From: Botryosphaeria dothidea
Lineage: Eukaryota; Ascomycota; Dothideomycetes; Botryosphaeriales; Botryosphaeriaceae
DNA length: 64,000 nt
NCBI GenBank assembly: GCA_011503125.2
Contig: WWBZ02000033.1
Coordinates: 3,968,001-4,032,000, forward strand
Reading direction: 5' to 3'
Every line of letters starts with the position of its first letter. The first letter of the stretch is position 1. Positions 33,741 to 46,015 of this stretch are shown piece after piece. Position numbers and translations under genes: made by a program. The notes under the pieces are model-generated. The model searched no databases, was not told where the DNA came from, and worked only from the letters and a program-made list of their open reading frames with translations.

Positions 33741-36137
33741 ATGGACGGACGCCAGCCGCCCAGTGACGACCACGAGCCACCCTCCAATTCCAGGAATCCC
33801 AATGTCTTCGACGACGAGTACGCGCTCGATCGCGAACACGACTCGGAACATGGCTTTGGTGTAGCAGACGGCTTTCGGCCCGGAAACGAGAACAGAGGCT
33901 CAATCACTGGTAACACGGCGGCCGCTCTCGACCACAGGGCGTCGTTGCGGTCGTCGGTGCGTCACTCGATCTCAGAAAATTTCCCCTTGGACACGAAGAG
34001 CCCTTCTCCGGCCCCCCAGCCAAGGAACAGCATCGCAAAAGGCGGCCATGCGCCAAGAAGCTCGCTCTCCATGGCGAATGATGGACCCAACTTTTCGACT
34101 TCCGAACGAAGCAACACCTACTCCCCCGCTCCTCGTCTACCGCAACTATCACATCGCGCTTCGATTGCCTCAACCTCGTCGTTTGCGACCGAACACGCGT
34201 CGCAGAGTGGTTTTGCGGGCAACTCGGGCCCCAGCCACCCCTACGGCATGTACCCTCAGGGAACCGGTCTAGCCCGGTCAGAGAGCGTGACGACAACATC
34301 TACCATGCAGACATCTCGACGGTCAATGTCCAATCGTGGTCCCGCGCACCCCTATGCCATGTATCCTCAGAATTCCTTTGGTGACGACGACCCTGATGAG
34401 ATACGTCCGGCACCAGCGCAAAATCAGATCCCTGTCGGATTTCCCGGTCTTGGCCAAGGTTACCACAGACAAATAGGACCAGATGGCGAGGAGCAGGACA
34501 TCATAGGACCAGATGGCCATCTCGAACAACTGCCCCCTTATTCTCGATTTCCGGAAGAAGGTCCGACAAAAGCCTCGCTTATGGCAGTGCCGGAGGAGTT
34601 CGACCTGGTCACTGGACCAGATGCCGCAGCAGGGGCGCAGTCAAGGAATCTAGCGGCATCACCAACAGGGCATGCTCCAGGTGCAACCATGTCGCAAGAA
34701 GCACTACCTTCGAGCAATTCTAGCATGATGATGCAACCCATGGCGAACGGGCAGACCACACCACAATCACAGGAGCCACTCCAACCACAGGATCGCTCCC
34801 TGTCTGATGGAGCGAACCAGCAAGCTTCGGAAAGCCCAGATGACAAGACGTGGAGTGAGAAGACATGGAAAGAAAAGAGGAAGACCCGGATATTGTGGGG
34901 CAAGGTTCCTTTATGGGTATTGATTACCGCCATTGTCATCATTGTCATCTTGGCAGTGATTTTAGGAGTTGTGATTGGCACGTTCATGGCCAAGGAGCAC
35001 ATGAAGGATGGTGGAAAAGACAAAGGGTGAGTGGACCCGAGCCGAGCAGCTCGCACCTCCTAGATTGTACTGACTAACAACAGGACTGCAATGGTCACGG
35101 TTATCAGCACTGAGTCTTTGTTTGATGCCTCAAACATCCCGATCCCGACCGGTCTGCCAAACTTACCCCTTGGCAAATATGCACTTCCCATTAGGAGTCC
35201 CGATGTCTCAAGCAACGAGTGCCTTACGAACTCTGAGCAGAATGATGCGTGGTCTTGCAATGTCGAAGGCCCACCTCTTGAAATCAACCTCGGAACTTCA
35301 GGAAAGGCTAATTCGTACGCCATGTGGCTTCAACCGTTGGCCAACACGACGTACATCAACTATGGAAGCCAGGCACCCAACCTTAAGCCCCAGTCTCTCA
35401 GCTTAGTTACAGATCTCGACAATCCGTCGGACGGGCCTGCATGGCACTTTCAGACCTTGTACGACAAGATCGTCGTTTTGAGAGATGAAGACTTTACGTC
35501 GGGCGGCAACACAAAACGGCATGCTCATGCCCAAGATGGCGGCGACGGAAAGCCGTGGCCACCAGATGGATTTTCAATGCCAGATGGGTTTCGGGGACCC
35601 CGCCACCAAGTCGTCGCTGGAGATACCCCGTGGTACTGCATCTGGAACTCGACGTTCATAGAAGCCTTCGTCTACGTACAACAGAACACATCTGCTGCAA
35701 GCTCCGCAGTTTCAACTGCAGGCACGCCTACTTCGACAGGATCAGCTTCACCCGCGTCTTCGTATGCGACACCAGCCCCGACATCATCCTCGCCCTCAAC
35801 TGGGACTGTCGCACCTACCACAACGACAGCAGTGCCTACCGTCGAGCGGCGGGGCTCGGATTCGGAAATTCAATGGTATCCTCGTATCGTGAAGATCGAG
35901 GAGCGTCGCATGTCGACAAAAGAGACACCGTATTGCCAGAAGATGCAACTACTGGATAATGGGGAAATGGTGGCGGTGCCAGACAGCAATGGCAACCCGA
36001 TCATCGTCCAGTTGTCAGAGTCGGACCCGGACTACGATAACTACAAGAACGGGGGCAGCAGTAAGAGCTCGAAGAGGTCACTATACAGAAGAGAAGACCC
36101 TTCGAACGCTTGTCACTGCCAGTGGTCATTTACATAG
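33741..36137 (+). CDS. Single-pass membrane protein with disordered N-terminus and extracellular C-terminal domain
   Basis: Two exons, 33741-35026 and 35084-36137 (779 aa). The intron is 57 nt with branch tgactaac. Residues 1 to about 385 are polar and low-complexity (Pro, Ser, Gln), including repeated NRGPAHPYAMYPQ-like segments. One strong transmembrane helix, VPLWVLITAIVIIVILAVIL, lies at about residues 397-420. The C-terminal part has a conserved-looking globular segment (SWSCNVEGPPLEINL-like, PWYCIWNSTFIEAFVYVQQN), a Ser/Thr-rich linker and a final segment ending ACHCQW. This resembles the uncharacterised DUF7820 fungal family, recalled from memory. No signal peptide is seen, so type II or III topology is likely. 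Function unknown. The ATG at 33741 is the first in frame. Confidence 0.85.
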
Positions 36138-37592
36138 GCGTTTTCATTGGTTTCTTTCTTCTGCAAAGATATTTCGAGCATGTTTTCCAATTTTTTTTTT
36201 TTCCTGTCAGTCAACAAGGAGTTTGGGCGCAACGAGGATCATGGAAAGCACGGAAACGGCATGGCGCTATGGGCGGCTTGAAAGTGAAATTTTATTGTTT
36301 GAGACGGTGCGATCCTTTCGGACCACCTCAGGAGGAATTAAGAGCGAGGGAAAGGGAGGGTTGAGAGCACATATCCCGGGGTGTCAAGACGGCAGACGTC
36401 AGCCCAAGTTTTCTATCTACCAGTATATCGAAGTCGCGAGTGACGAATGAACACCCACTCGGTGTGGATCTTTCGCTTATTCCGGGGTTCCTAATAGTCA
36501 TACGAGCGACGCGGAGGGATTCGCGAGGATGGCCAGCGTCTTCAGCAAAGGCTTTTGAGTGGCGGTTCATGATCGGTAGCATGACCTCTATTTCAGAAGA
36601 AAAGCCGAGTGTATAGGCAGATCATGTCTGCATGGGGGAAACGGAGGAAAGAGGGCCTAGTAAATTCCTTTAGCATAAAGCATACCACTTATTGACCCTA
36701 TGACGTGTGGGTGTTGTGCATCAGGAATGCGACCGAAGGCGGCCTAGCTTGCCAGGCGTTTTGCAAGCATGCGCTCGTATCGTTTGGAGCCGCAAAGCCA
36801 CAGTCGCGATAGGGTGCGGCGAAACGGCACGGCGAGATGGCATTGCTGAGTGCTTGTGTGCGGGCTCCTGAGCCAATTGTGGGAGTGGAGAGAGCTGTTT
36901 ATCCCCGACGCGCGGGCGGCCTGTTGAAATGTACGGGGGATGCGTGCCGTTGCTCGTGGAAACAACAGAGGCAGCCCGGCCTTGGCGCCAGACGTGGCGA
37001 GAGGAGATCCCTCCCCCCGGCGCACGCAAAATAATGAGGACGCTCAACACCTCTCTGCTGCTGCTGCACCACGCTCGCTTTTGTGGGCTTACGGCAGGTT
37101 TTACAGCGCATCAACGGGTCGGTGCGGTGGGTGCTCGTGAGCGATACGGCCTGAGACTACCCCGTATTGAGCGCTAATTTTAGGCATTTTCGCCTTCCGG
37201 GCCCGACGGCGATCTTCCACCAGCGCTGTGCTGCAACCCCTGCGGGCCATCCGCCGAGAAGCCCTCCAGTCTCTCCACGCCTTCGCCTCCGAGCCTGCAA
37301 AATTCACCTCAACTCTCCCCTATCCATCGCCCGCGCTCGCTCGTTGTCCGGCCTCGATCGTTCCTCAGTCATTCGTTTGGAAGGCCGTCCACCCACGCCA
37401 GCGTCTCCGTCGCGTCGCAGCATTCTCCCAACCTCCCACTGACACCGCCAACCACGCATCACCACCCAGATCCGCGGAGCCCGCCCCCAAAACCCTCAGG
37501 CCCTCACCCGCGAGCCAACACACCGGCTCCACGACGCGCCTGCGTCCATTGAACTCGTGCATCGCTGCCGACCCACCCGCTGCAGTTCCACG
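36138..37592. other. Intergenic
   Basis: 3' flank of the membrane-protein gene, including a poly-T run near 36188, and upstream region of the next gene. No convincing frame. Confidence 0.5.
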
Positions 37593-38692
37593 ATGCGTCC
37601 TCAACAACTCCTTGCCGCAGCCCTGACGCTGTCATCCCTTTCGGCTGCTTGGCCATGGCCCCCCAATGTCGACGACATGAAGGCCGTCATGGGCATCGAG
37701 AACCTGTTCAAGCGCGAGAACTGGCTCTATGTCCGCCAGGATAACAACGACAATACCAGCGAATGTAAGAAGATCTGCCCGCCCCGGCCTCCGCCGATCC
37801 CTCTCAAACATAAAAAGACTCCAGCTAACCTCAGACCAGCTTCCTCGGCCGCCGCCAAGACGACCGATTCCAAGTCCGACACGGCCTCCGCGTCCAACAG
37901 CGAGAAGACGACCGCTGCCGAAACGGCCTCGAAAACGGGCACCGACTCGGCCGCCGCGACGACGGACGGCAGCAGCAACAGCGGCTCCGGCACGAACACG
38001 GCGTCGCAGACGGGCAAGACGACGGGCTCGGCCACGGGCAGCGGCACCAAGACGTCGAAGAAGGGGTCGAAGAGCACGTCGTACGACGCGCGGCTGCCCG
38101 CGGGCGGCATCTCGATGATCACGCCGGCGGCGACGGACTCGTCGCAGTACTACAAGATCGGCGATTGGGTGTCATTCGCGTGGAACTACACGTCGCTGTC
38201 GGCGACGCCGTCGGCCATCAACGTGCTGGCCAGCTGCAGCAAGAACCAGGAGACGTACACGCTCGCCCAGAACATGAGCGTGCACGAGACCAACATGGTC
38301 TTCTGGGACACCGGCGAGTACCAGAAGACGGCGACGAAGAGTCTGATCCAGGAGACGTACACCCTGATTGTGTATGATGCCGGCAGCTCCATCTCGGCGA
38401 CCGCGGCGGCCGGTTATCTGGGCGTGGCCAACACTTTCCAGTTTGCGATGTACTCCCCGCAGCCGTACACTCCGAGATCAGGTGAGTTTGATCTGTTTTG
38501 TTTTTTTTTTCCCCACTCAGGGTTGGCGGGCTGCGGCTAACGTAATATTTTTTTTTTGCAGAGTGGCAATGCACCGGTTGTAACGCTGCCGGCACCTCCG
38601 TCGAGGCCCAGACCGTCCGCTTCCTGTTCGGCACTTTCGCTATTACCGTCGTCACCTTCACTTGGTTCGTCATCGGCGTCGGCGTCGTGTAA
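37593..38692 (+). CDS. Secretory-pathway membrane protein, signal peptide plus C-terminal helix
   Basis: Three exons: 37593-37764, 37840-38481, 38562-38692 (314 aa). A signal peptide is expected (MRPQQLLAAALTLSSLSAAW), then WPWPPNVDDMKAVMGIENLF and LYVRQD. A Ser/Thr/Lys-rich linker of about 90 residues follows. A folded domain comes next (LPAGGISMITPAATDSSQYY, GDWVSFAWNYTSL, INVLASCSKNQETYTL), and a C-terminal hydrophobic helix (FAITVVTFTWFVIGVGVV) ends at the last residue. Layout and motifs resemble the uncharacterised DUF7137 fungal family (from memory). The first intron is 75 nt, divisible by three and without stops, so retention would add 25 residues rich in Pro and Lys; gtaaga, gctaac and cag signals favour splicing. 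Confidence 0.87.
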
Positions 38693-40589
38693 AAAAACGA
38701 CGATTCAAAAAGAAAACATCGACAAGATTTCTCCGACCAGTTGGACGAATTGCACACAGTGAACATTTTCGAACGGCAGTGGATAATGCATTCTGGACTC
38801 TTGTGTTTTATCCTCATCGTTCCTTTGACGAGAGCATTGCAACGGGCGTTAACTTTACCACACCAAAAATGGCTTGAATCTTCCTTCCTAAAGCTCTGGA
38901 TTGCTTGTGGCATCCTACTCAGTCACATTTGCGTACATTGACGAAAGCCACGCCTAATACTCGATATTCGTCCACTTTTTATACATACTTTTTTTTTTTA
39001 AAGCTGTAAGGGGGGATTTTTCTTATTGCTGGCTTTTGCGACACTCCTTTTGGGAATCACGATGGGTTCGTTTTTTGCTTGGTGCATGTTGTTATTTTTG
39101 GGATTTAATGGGGGGAGGTGGGGCGGAGGCGTTATATTCGGGAGATTTTGACGGGTGGATGATGAGTGCGAGAGTGGTCTGGGGATTGCATGTGGTAGTA
39201 TATGCGTAGCGAAATGAGAATTGGATGGATCTGAGACGCTGATGTGTGTTTTAGCGTTGTGACGATCATATTCTTCTATTCTCTCTTTCTGCATTTTGAC
39301 GGCGTGTTGCTTGGAGCTTGGGTTCGAATATGCGTGAGCTGAAGATACAGGATGGTGGTGATTTGTCGGGCGTAGTTGGTGGAGGTGTAGTAATACCATG
39401 GACGCGCGTTTTGCTTGCATGTATAAGACCGTGTGCTTACTCAACCCTTACGTGAAGCTGGACGAGTGTTGGGTCCAGATTTGATTGGGCTGGCGGAGGC
39501 CTCCCTCTCCTCGAGCATGCGGAGTTGATGCCATTGTCTGAGCGTTGATATCGAGGTGGTCTGCGGATCTGGCCCAAAGGGCGGAGCGCGGGATGCTGGG
39601 TGGCCTCGATGCTGCAACGTCACGCCTGCATTTTGTGACTGAGTAAGCAAAGTTTATGGGGAATTTGCCCGCAGTACGCTTACAGCGGAGGTTTATGGGA
39701 CGCGGACCTTGAGCAATAGCACTGCAAACTCAAACTAGGATTTGACACGTCTATTCGGACGTCAACATTCGAAGGCTTTGTCGGAATCAGCCTCCGAATG
39801 ACTGCTTCAGCCCGTTATGAGTATCTTATATTCGTGTATGAACCTTTCGCAGTTCTAAATGTTGCTTCTCGGCGCGTTGGCGGTATTTGCGTGGAAGTTG
39901 GTATGGCTCTTGTGGATGCGCAGGAAGAAAGAATGTCGCCTATAACTTTCCAGCAAAAACAGAGCTGCCGCTTCACAAGATTCGCAGTTGGAAGATCGGA
40001 GAATGCCTTTATGCGTCATCTATGGAGGATATAATCAATTCCCTTTATCTCTAAACGCCAATGGTCGTGATGCTCTGGTGGAGTGGTCAGAGGCCCGGGA
40101 ACTCATATATCTACAACCAGACCAATTCATTCCTGCATATGCGCGCTGATTAGAGCAATGTGGGTTTTCTATGTGGTACTGAGAAGACAAGAAGCGCCTG
40201 AAGAGCTCTTGAAGTTCTTGGGGTGAAGCTGCGCTTGGCCAATCTCGAAGCGTGATGGATATTATGGAAAGTCAGGTTGAGCGGAGTTGATCTCGAGCTT
40301 CTCAGAGGGCTCTTAGACGTGGAAGCTCGTAGAAACCTTGCCTCAGAGCGTCTTTAGTTAGCACGGACCACACACAGTGACGTTGGTGGGCACAAAATAT
40401 CTTGTGCCAGCAGCCGCTCCTGCCTCTTTCCTCTTCGGTCTTTTCACACGCTCCATCAACACCACCACCACCAGCTCACCTGCGCGCTCTCGGCAGCTTC
40501 TTCCTCTTCCTCCTCCTCTTCTTCTTTTGACGACCACCATCATTCTCTTCCTCTCCTCCATCACCAACACCACCGTCACCACCGCCACC
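38693..40589. other. Intergenic, no convincing gene
   Basis: 3' flank of the preceding gene and upstream region of the RNase H-like gene. Frames at 38998-39444 and 39798-40034 have no supporting features. The last 150 bp before 40590 are a pyrimidine- and CACC-rich leader. Confidence 0.5.
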
Positions 40590-41454
40590 ATGCCTGCCTT
40601 CGCTGCCCGCTGTGCTCTCCCTCTCCCCAACGCCGCCGACTACACCCGCTTCACGGGTGAGGTCAAGACACCGCGGCATGAGCCGGATTCGGCCCATAAC
40701 AAGAGGCTTGCGCTCCAGGCGGCCGCTCTCGAATACATACGCCCTGACGCCCACGAGCGCATTCCCATTTGGGCAGACGCGTCGCAGCTGTGCACCAACG
40801 AGCACAGCCAGCAGCCGGAGGGGGGAGCTGAGGGTACTCCGACCGCCGCAGCCATCGTCTGGCGCCAGGACCTCGGCAACGGGGCCTGGGAGTGGGACGA
40901 AGAGACGAAGGTGGCCCAGCCGCAGCACCTACCCGTCACCATCCGCCGCGCCGAGATGCGGGCTGTCCTGATGGCCCTTCACAAAGGTCTCATGCTGGCG
41001 ACTTGCGGCGGCGCCCAGCACAAGCGTGTGGTCGCAGCCTACACCGATAACCTGCGCGTCGTCGACACCATCCGCGGATACCGCAAGCGCCCGGCCAACC
41101 GGCGGAGACATTGGGGTAGAGATCTCCTCGCCCAGATCGTCCAAATCACCAACGCCATCCGCCAGGAGGGCGTCGAGGTCGAGCTGCGCTGGATCCCGCG
41201 CGACAACGAGATTCTGGGCCACCAGCTCGCCGACTTCGCCGCCAAGAAGGCCATCGGCATGTGGCCTCCCAACCCGCTGGCCGACGTCTTCTCCTACCAG
41301 CAGCAAGACAACCTCCTCTCCTGGTACGTCATCCGTGACAGGGACGCGGAGCGCGCCCGCAGGCGTTGGTGGAACATCCGTAAGTTTCTTCTGCGTTCAA
41401 TCTTCGGGGAATCGGATAACTTCACTTATAGCTCAGCACTTCTTCCACACCTGA
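40590..41454 (+). CDS. RNase H-fold protein
   Basis: Two exons, 40590-41379 and 41432-41454 (270 aa); intron 52 nt, gtaagt...ttatag. The start has a near-ideal context (gccaccATGC). The four acidic residues of an RNase H active site can be placed: Asp63 in IPIWADAS, Glu122 in RRAEMRAVLMAL, Asp153 in AAYTDNLRVVD and Asp215 in GHQLADFAAKKA. His211 of GHQLAD sits near the expected C-terminal histidine. This suggests an RNA/DNA-hybrid nuclease or an RNase H domain taken from a retroelement, standing alone. If the intron is retained, the frame runs into a poly-Leu tract encoded by a (TCC)n repeat, so the spliced form is far more credible. Confidence 0.8.
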
Positions 41455-41513
41455 GGTGGTGTCCTCCACCCGCCCAGCGGCGCCTCCCGTTGTCGTCGTC
41501 GTCACCGCCTCCG

Positions 41514-41571
41514 CTCCTCCTCCTCCTCCTCCTCCTCCTCCTCCTCCTCCTCCTCCTCCTCCTCCTCCTCA
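41514..41571 (+). repeat. (TCC)n microsatellite
   Basis: About 18 uninterrupted tcc/ctc triplets lie some 60 bp after the stop of the RNase H-like gene, probably in its 3' UTR. Confidence 0.95.
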
Positions 41572-42472
41572 CCACCGACACCTCCAGAGATGACGGCCCT
41601 TTGTGGCTACCCCTGCCGACCCTCACATTCTCACCCTTTCTCCGTGCAGACCCGCACGTTAAAAAACCGGAGTAAACCGCAGGAATCCCTTGGAAGGAAA
41701 ACCAATGGCAAAAAAACCCGTGGGAGTGCGCCGGCAAGGCCTCCTTCGTAGCCTAGCGATCAGCTCACACGTCCACGTCGTGCCGGGTGGGAACTTCTCA
41801 CTTTGCTTGAGATGCTAGGATGAGCTTTGCCACTGATCACTTGAGCTTCTCAATGCGGTAAGGCGTCTCTACTCATCAATGTTTGGAGAGAACATGCTAA
41901 CCATGCCGCATATGCCATGTTTCACTGGCTCATAGGGCATATGCCGGAGGTTTTGTTTGATAGAGGTACAGTCAATCACTTCACCGCCGAACGGGGATTT
42001 GCAGCCGGCCGGAGTTTGCTGTTTTCTGGAGATTGTTTGTTCCGACCACAGCTACAAGCTGGTGCACCCTCTCCACCGCATGTATTTTCATTGGATGGCA
42101 TTCTTTATTCCCCAGCACCGCCTTCTATGAACGTTGTGCGGACTGCGTGTTTCTCCTAAAGTATCCGGTAGACGCAGTCTTTCCGATTCCGGAGAACCGC
42201 GGTAATTTTCAAAACCTTTGCGGGGAACTCATACGTTTGAACCGGAAAAGGCGGGGTGTGTATATGCGCTCATGCTTCAGTCGGCAGATATGGACGCTAG
42301 AGTTAAGTGGTTGTTAAAAGGCCATTCACAACTGCCATCCATTGGCTGTTTAATTTAGAACGTTGTCTTCAGCTCTGAGCTACTACATTCTAGGTAATTG
42401 TCGGGTATCGGGTATGCGATCCCGGCTATCGGTTAAGCACGGCGGTCAGCTGGCCGACAAAAGAGAATGATA
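41572..42472. other. Intergenic
   Basis: Between the 3' ends of two convergent genes. Short + frames at 41917-42317 are unsupported. Confidence 0.5.
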
Positions 42473-45239
42473 TTAGCACGGACATTCTTGCAAATGGACG
42501 TCCACGTTGATCGTCGCTCCAGTGAAAATATCGGCGTCATCACTCAAACGGAACGCAGTCACAGCTGTAACCTCCTTCGCATCTGCGGAAGTAGAGCCTG
42601 TTGAGAGTGCTTTTCGGATATGCAGAATTTTGCATGAGCTTCAACACAGCAATTTCGCAAAGGAACAATTTCCGTGACACCTGTTGAGCCTGCTTTAGGA
42701 AAAGGCTCTTGACATAAAGTAACTTCAGCTCCAAATGAAATCCTTCCCGAAGAACTCGACAACAGCATCCCGAGATGCATCGGTGATCTCGATGTTGAAG
42801 TGGTGTTGGATAAACGAGTTGTTTATATAGGGAGTGAAGTTCATTGTAGATTGGCATGAGGAGGAGGAGGGTAGGTGACCCGGTCCCTCTTATACAGTAG
42901 CTATATAACAAATTTTCGGTGTTGACCCTTGGTTCGATCAGACCCTGTTCCTCCCAACAAGTGGCGAAGAAGTTGCAGAACGTGTGTACATCTCCCCTAA
43001 TTGCTCCCGGCTGCTTGTACAATGCTTCTTGATATTTCGAAGCCGGGAAGGAGAGAGGCAAAAAGCGCGACGGTATGTAGGTCAAGCCAACGGATGGCCA
43101 TCTCCATCAGCGCATCGTTTAGTTCAACTTCGCGCTTTTGATCCACCATGAGCCGCGCTATCCTATAGTTCACCAGATCTTTCAACATCGCTGCTCGTAG
43201 GAGGATTGCTGCGGATATCTTGAGATCGGGAGCCTTTTCAAACATCGAGCAGATGATATCCTTGGTGACCGTAGGGCTGATACGGCAGTAAGGACAGAGG
43301 TCTCCGTGATAGTTATGTGCGTAAATAATAGTCGGACGGCCTTCTCATATGTTGTGCTTTCCTGAAGCACACTCTTGTCAAGCTCAATACTGGGACATCT
43401 GGTGAGTACTCGTTGGAAAAGGCCTGAGCGTGAGCTTTCGTGTGATGTGTTAGTGAGCAGAAACTGTTCAGTGACCTCCAGAGTGGGTTCATGGTCAAGG
43501 AAAACCTGAGCGAGATCCTTAGATCGCAATGTCAGCTTGAGTTGAGTCTGAGTAATTTTGATGTTGGAATGGCGAATCTTTAATGCTTTGTAGAAATGTG
43601 GGATGGAAATTTCTTTCCACTCCCAGTCCCATCGTCGAAGAGTGTATACTTCTGAGCTAAGGAGAATTCCCTCCGTGGAGTTTTGGCTGATGTTGTTGGC
43701 AATGGCGTCGAGGGTCGGGTTCTGTACGAAGACTCCAGGAATATTCAGGCTGTCAAGGACAGCCTTCTGGGCCAGATCCAATCACTTAGACGCAAGGAGT
43801 GTAATTAACTGTGGGGTATTGTTCAAAATGGCTTCTTCAACGCAGAAATGCCGTTGGTCCTCGCTTAAATTCACGTGAGCGTGTTGGAGCATGATCTTAA
43901 GCACGAATGTGACACCGAAAGCCACAAGCATGCAGGCCGGATGAGAGACTAAGGTTTCGACATTAGTTTTGTCTATATCATGAGGTCCTCCGGCCTTTTT
44001 GTCTTTCCAGATAGCAAATTTGTCGGGAGGATCCCCTGCTGGCTCAAACGTCAGGTTAGCGAAAGGCGACCTATACGATTCCCCCCCGGGCGGTATTGTC
44101 GAGGCCCTTGGCCTATATTTGGAAAGAAGGAGTAGCTTCCCCCTTGAGAAAAGCATTTTTCTCATAACTTCCGATACCCGGCCTGAAGGTTGGAGAGTGC
44201 TGTTGGGGCTTGGGAGATGCAGAGGAAGAGAAACAAAACAGTACCGTTTCCAGCCAAGATGCCATGGTAATTGGTAGGTGTTTAAAAAGGACCGATACAT
44301 GCCTGGAATGCTTCATGCTCAATGTTTGCCCTCGCGTAGATACTTAAGCTTTCCAGAGAGAGTGATACCATCCACCAGTGAGTTGGGCCCAAGATGTGTC
44401 TTCGCACAAAGAGGTAACGAAATCATCCTCTCTGCCAATCTTCCGCTCCTGGGGCCGGAATCGATGATCTTCTCGTAGATGACATCATATGACTCTTTGA
44501 GAATCCAAGGTAGTTTTTCCAGCTCCTCTTCGACGTCTTCAGGGAGCTTTAAACGTTGAGAATTGCAAATATTCTGCATTTGCAGACTGACCCAGCGAAA
44601 CCCGAGGCAAAAGCTGGTCAATACTTCTCTTTCTTGCTAAGTCAGGATTTAACATGTATCCCTTGAGCACCTATCAACAGAGAAGCTATGATATGCTTGT
44701 GCAACTGGACACTGACATTTCCATGAAGAAGCGAGCCTCTCCTGATGGCACTTTCGAGCTCGACGTTGACAAACCGTGCGATGTCCGTAAAGTTGTCTGA
44801 AGTTGTGATGTACACGCTCTGTGATTCTTCCAGTTTGATAACAATTTCAGTGTCATTCCTACTAGATATGAAGACCTTTACGAGGTTTTGATGAGTTTTG
44901 GATGATGTTGTCCAAGGCTTCGAGTAGCTCGTGTCTACGGACTGGATCACATTCGTCCAAAGCATCAATGATTACGATGCAAGGATCTCTGTCCAATGTT
45001 TTGTTGATATGAGTAGTGCAATCATGTAGTGTCAGCTTGATGATGTCACTCCTATCATTTTCAGCTTCCTCTTTTCGTTTGCGAAATGTCGTTGCGACAG
45101 GATCTCGGATCGGCTCCTTAGCTAAACCTGCACAAAGCTTGTTGAATGCTTGTTCCCAGAGGCTCTCTCCTTGCGCAGTAGAGTCTTTGAGGAGCACTGG
45201 AAGGTTGATCTGCGGCAAGGCTCTGGCTGGAACGGCCAT
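42473..45239 (-). pseudogene. NACHT/NLR-like gene, truncated and frame-broken
   Basis: From 45239 leftward the sequence carries a NACHT-like half: Walker B-type CIVIIDALDECDP (near 44965), VFISSRND (near 44860) and GFRWVSLQMQNICNSQRL (near 44590) with LPEDVEEELEKLP. These are typical of fungal STAND proteins. Degenerate repeats resembling TEE-type repeats of fungal NLRs (ITQTQLKLTLRSKDLAQ, LEVTEQFLL) follow, ending near ECPC-stop at 42473. Breaks include an apparent one-base insertion in aaacctcgt near 44883, which ends the first frame early, and an in-frame TGA at 43782-43784. There are further shifts near 43240-43000. The P-loop and N-terminal effector domain are not found upstream. Introns could explain some but not all breaks. 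It is probably a decayed incompatibility or immune receptor. Confidence 0.65.
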
Positions 45240-46015
45240 CGTGGTTGGCCTTCACTGTCAGGTCCGAGACCTCAGCTGTATCAGTGTAAGCTCTGGCATA
45301 CAGTACCGATGGGTCTTCGGAGGAGAAACCTGCTACTTAGCAAGGTGCTTGAGGCTCTTGTGCATGCGAGTCAAGGTGTCTGAGAGCCTGGTGAGCGGGG
45401 TTTGGGTTCAGCGTAGTCGGACACGGAGGTCACTGCATGCTTATCTAACAGCCAATCATTTGTCCCGCTTCCGAAAATAGACAATCTCATCTATAAAGCG
45501 TGCCGCAAATCACAGTGTTCGGTACTTTTGGTTTAACACTTACTTATATACACCATAGCGGGTGCTTGCCATGGTTATGCAAGTATGTGTGAATATCTTG
45601 TACCAGTTGCACAAGGTACTTAACCACGAATAGTGAGTCTAAGCGTTTACAAGTTTTCTAATGCACACGACTGTTGGGTTCCTCACCGAAACTGAGATCA
45701 GACACAGAAAGATTCCCCGAAGGAGAAATTGGAGAAAGTCCGGTCCTGGGATGGAGAGCCCACAATTTATGGGCGGAGGGAATCTTGACGATGGTGACGA
45801 AGTGGCTCATGAGCCCCAAAGTCTGAAGAAAGAAGGAAGAGAGAGAAAGAACAGGAATCAAATATCGAAAGAGAAAAGCTATACTTCCACAGAAGTATAG
45901 CGCATTTCACCCGCAAAACATTCGGTTCACATTTTCGAAAAAGAGTCGTCATATACACATATTTACAACACCTCACCACCCCCATCTCCCCGGTCCATTC
46001 CAATCCAGCAGACGC
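45240..46015. other. Intergenic
   Basis: No supported gene. The right part is the 3' flank of the small secreted-protein gene. The left part may hold unrecognisable remains of the NLR N-terminus. Confidence 0.4.

Noticed and set aside
39318..39334. gggttcgaatatgcg resembling a B box
   Set aside because: No A box upstream at tRNA spacing and no T-arm pairing.
40590..41675. Reading-through form of the RNase H-like gene with a poly-Leu tract
   Set aside because: The Leu tract is the (TCC)n microsatellite read as codons. A normal 52-nt intron leads to a stop at 41454 before it.
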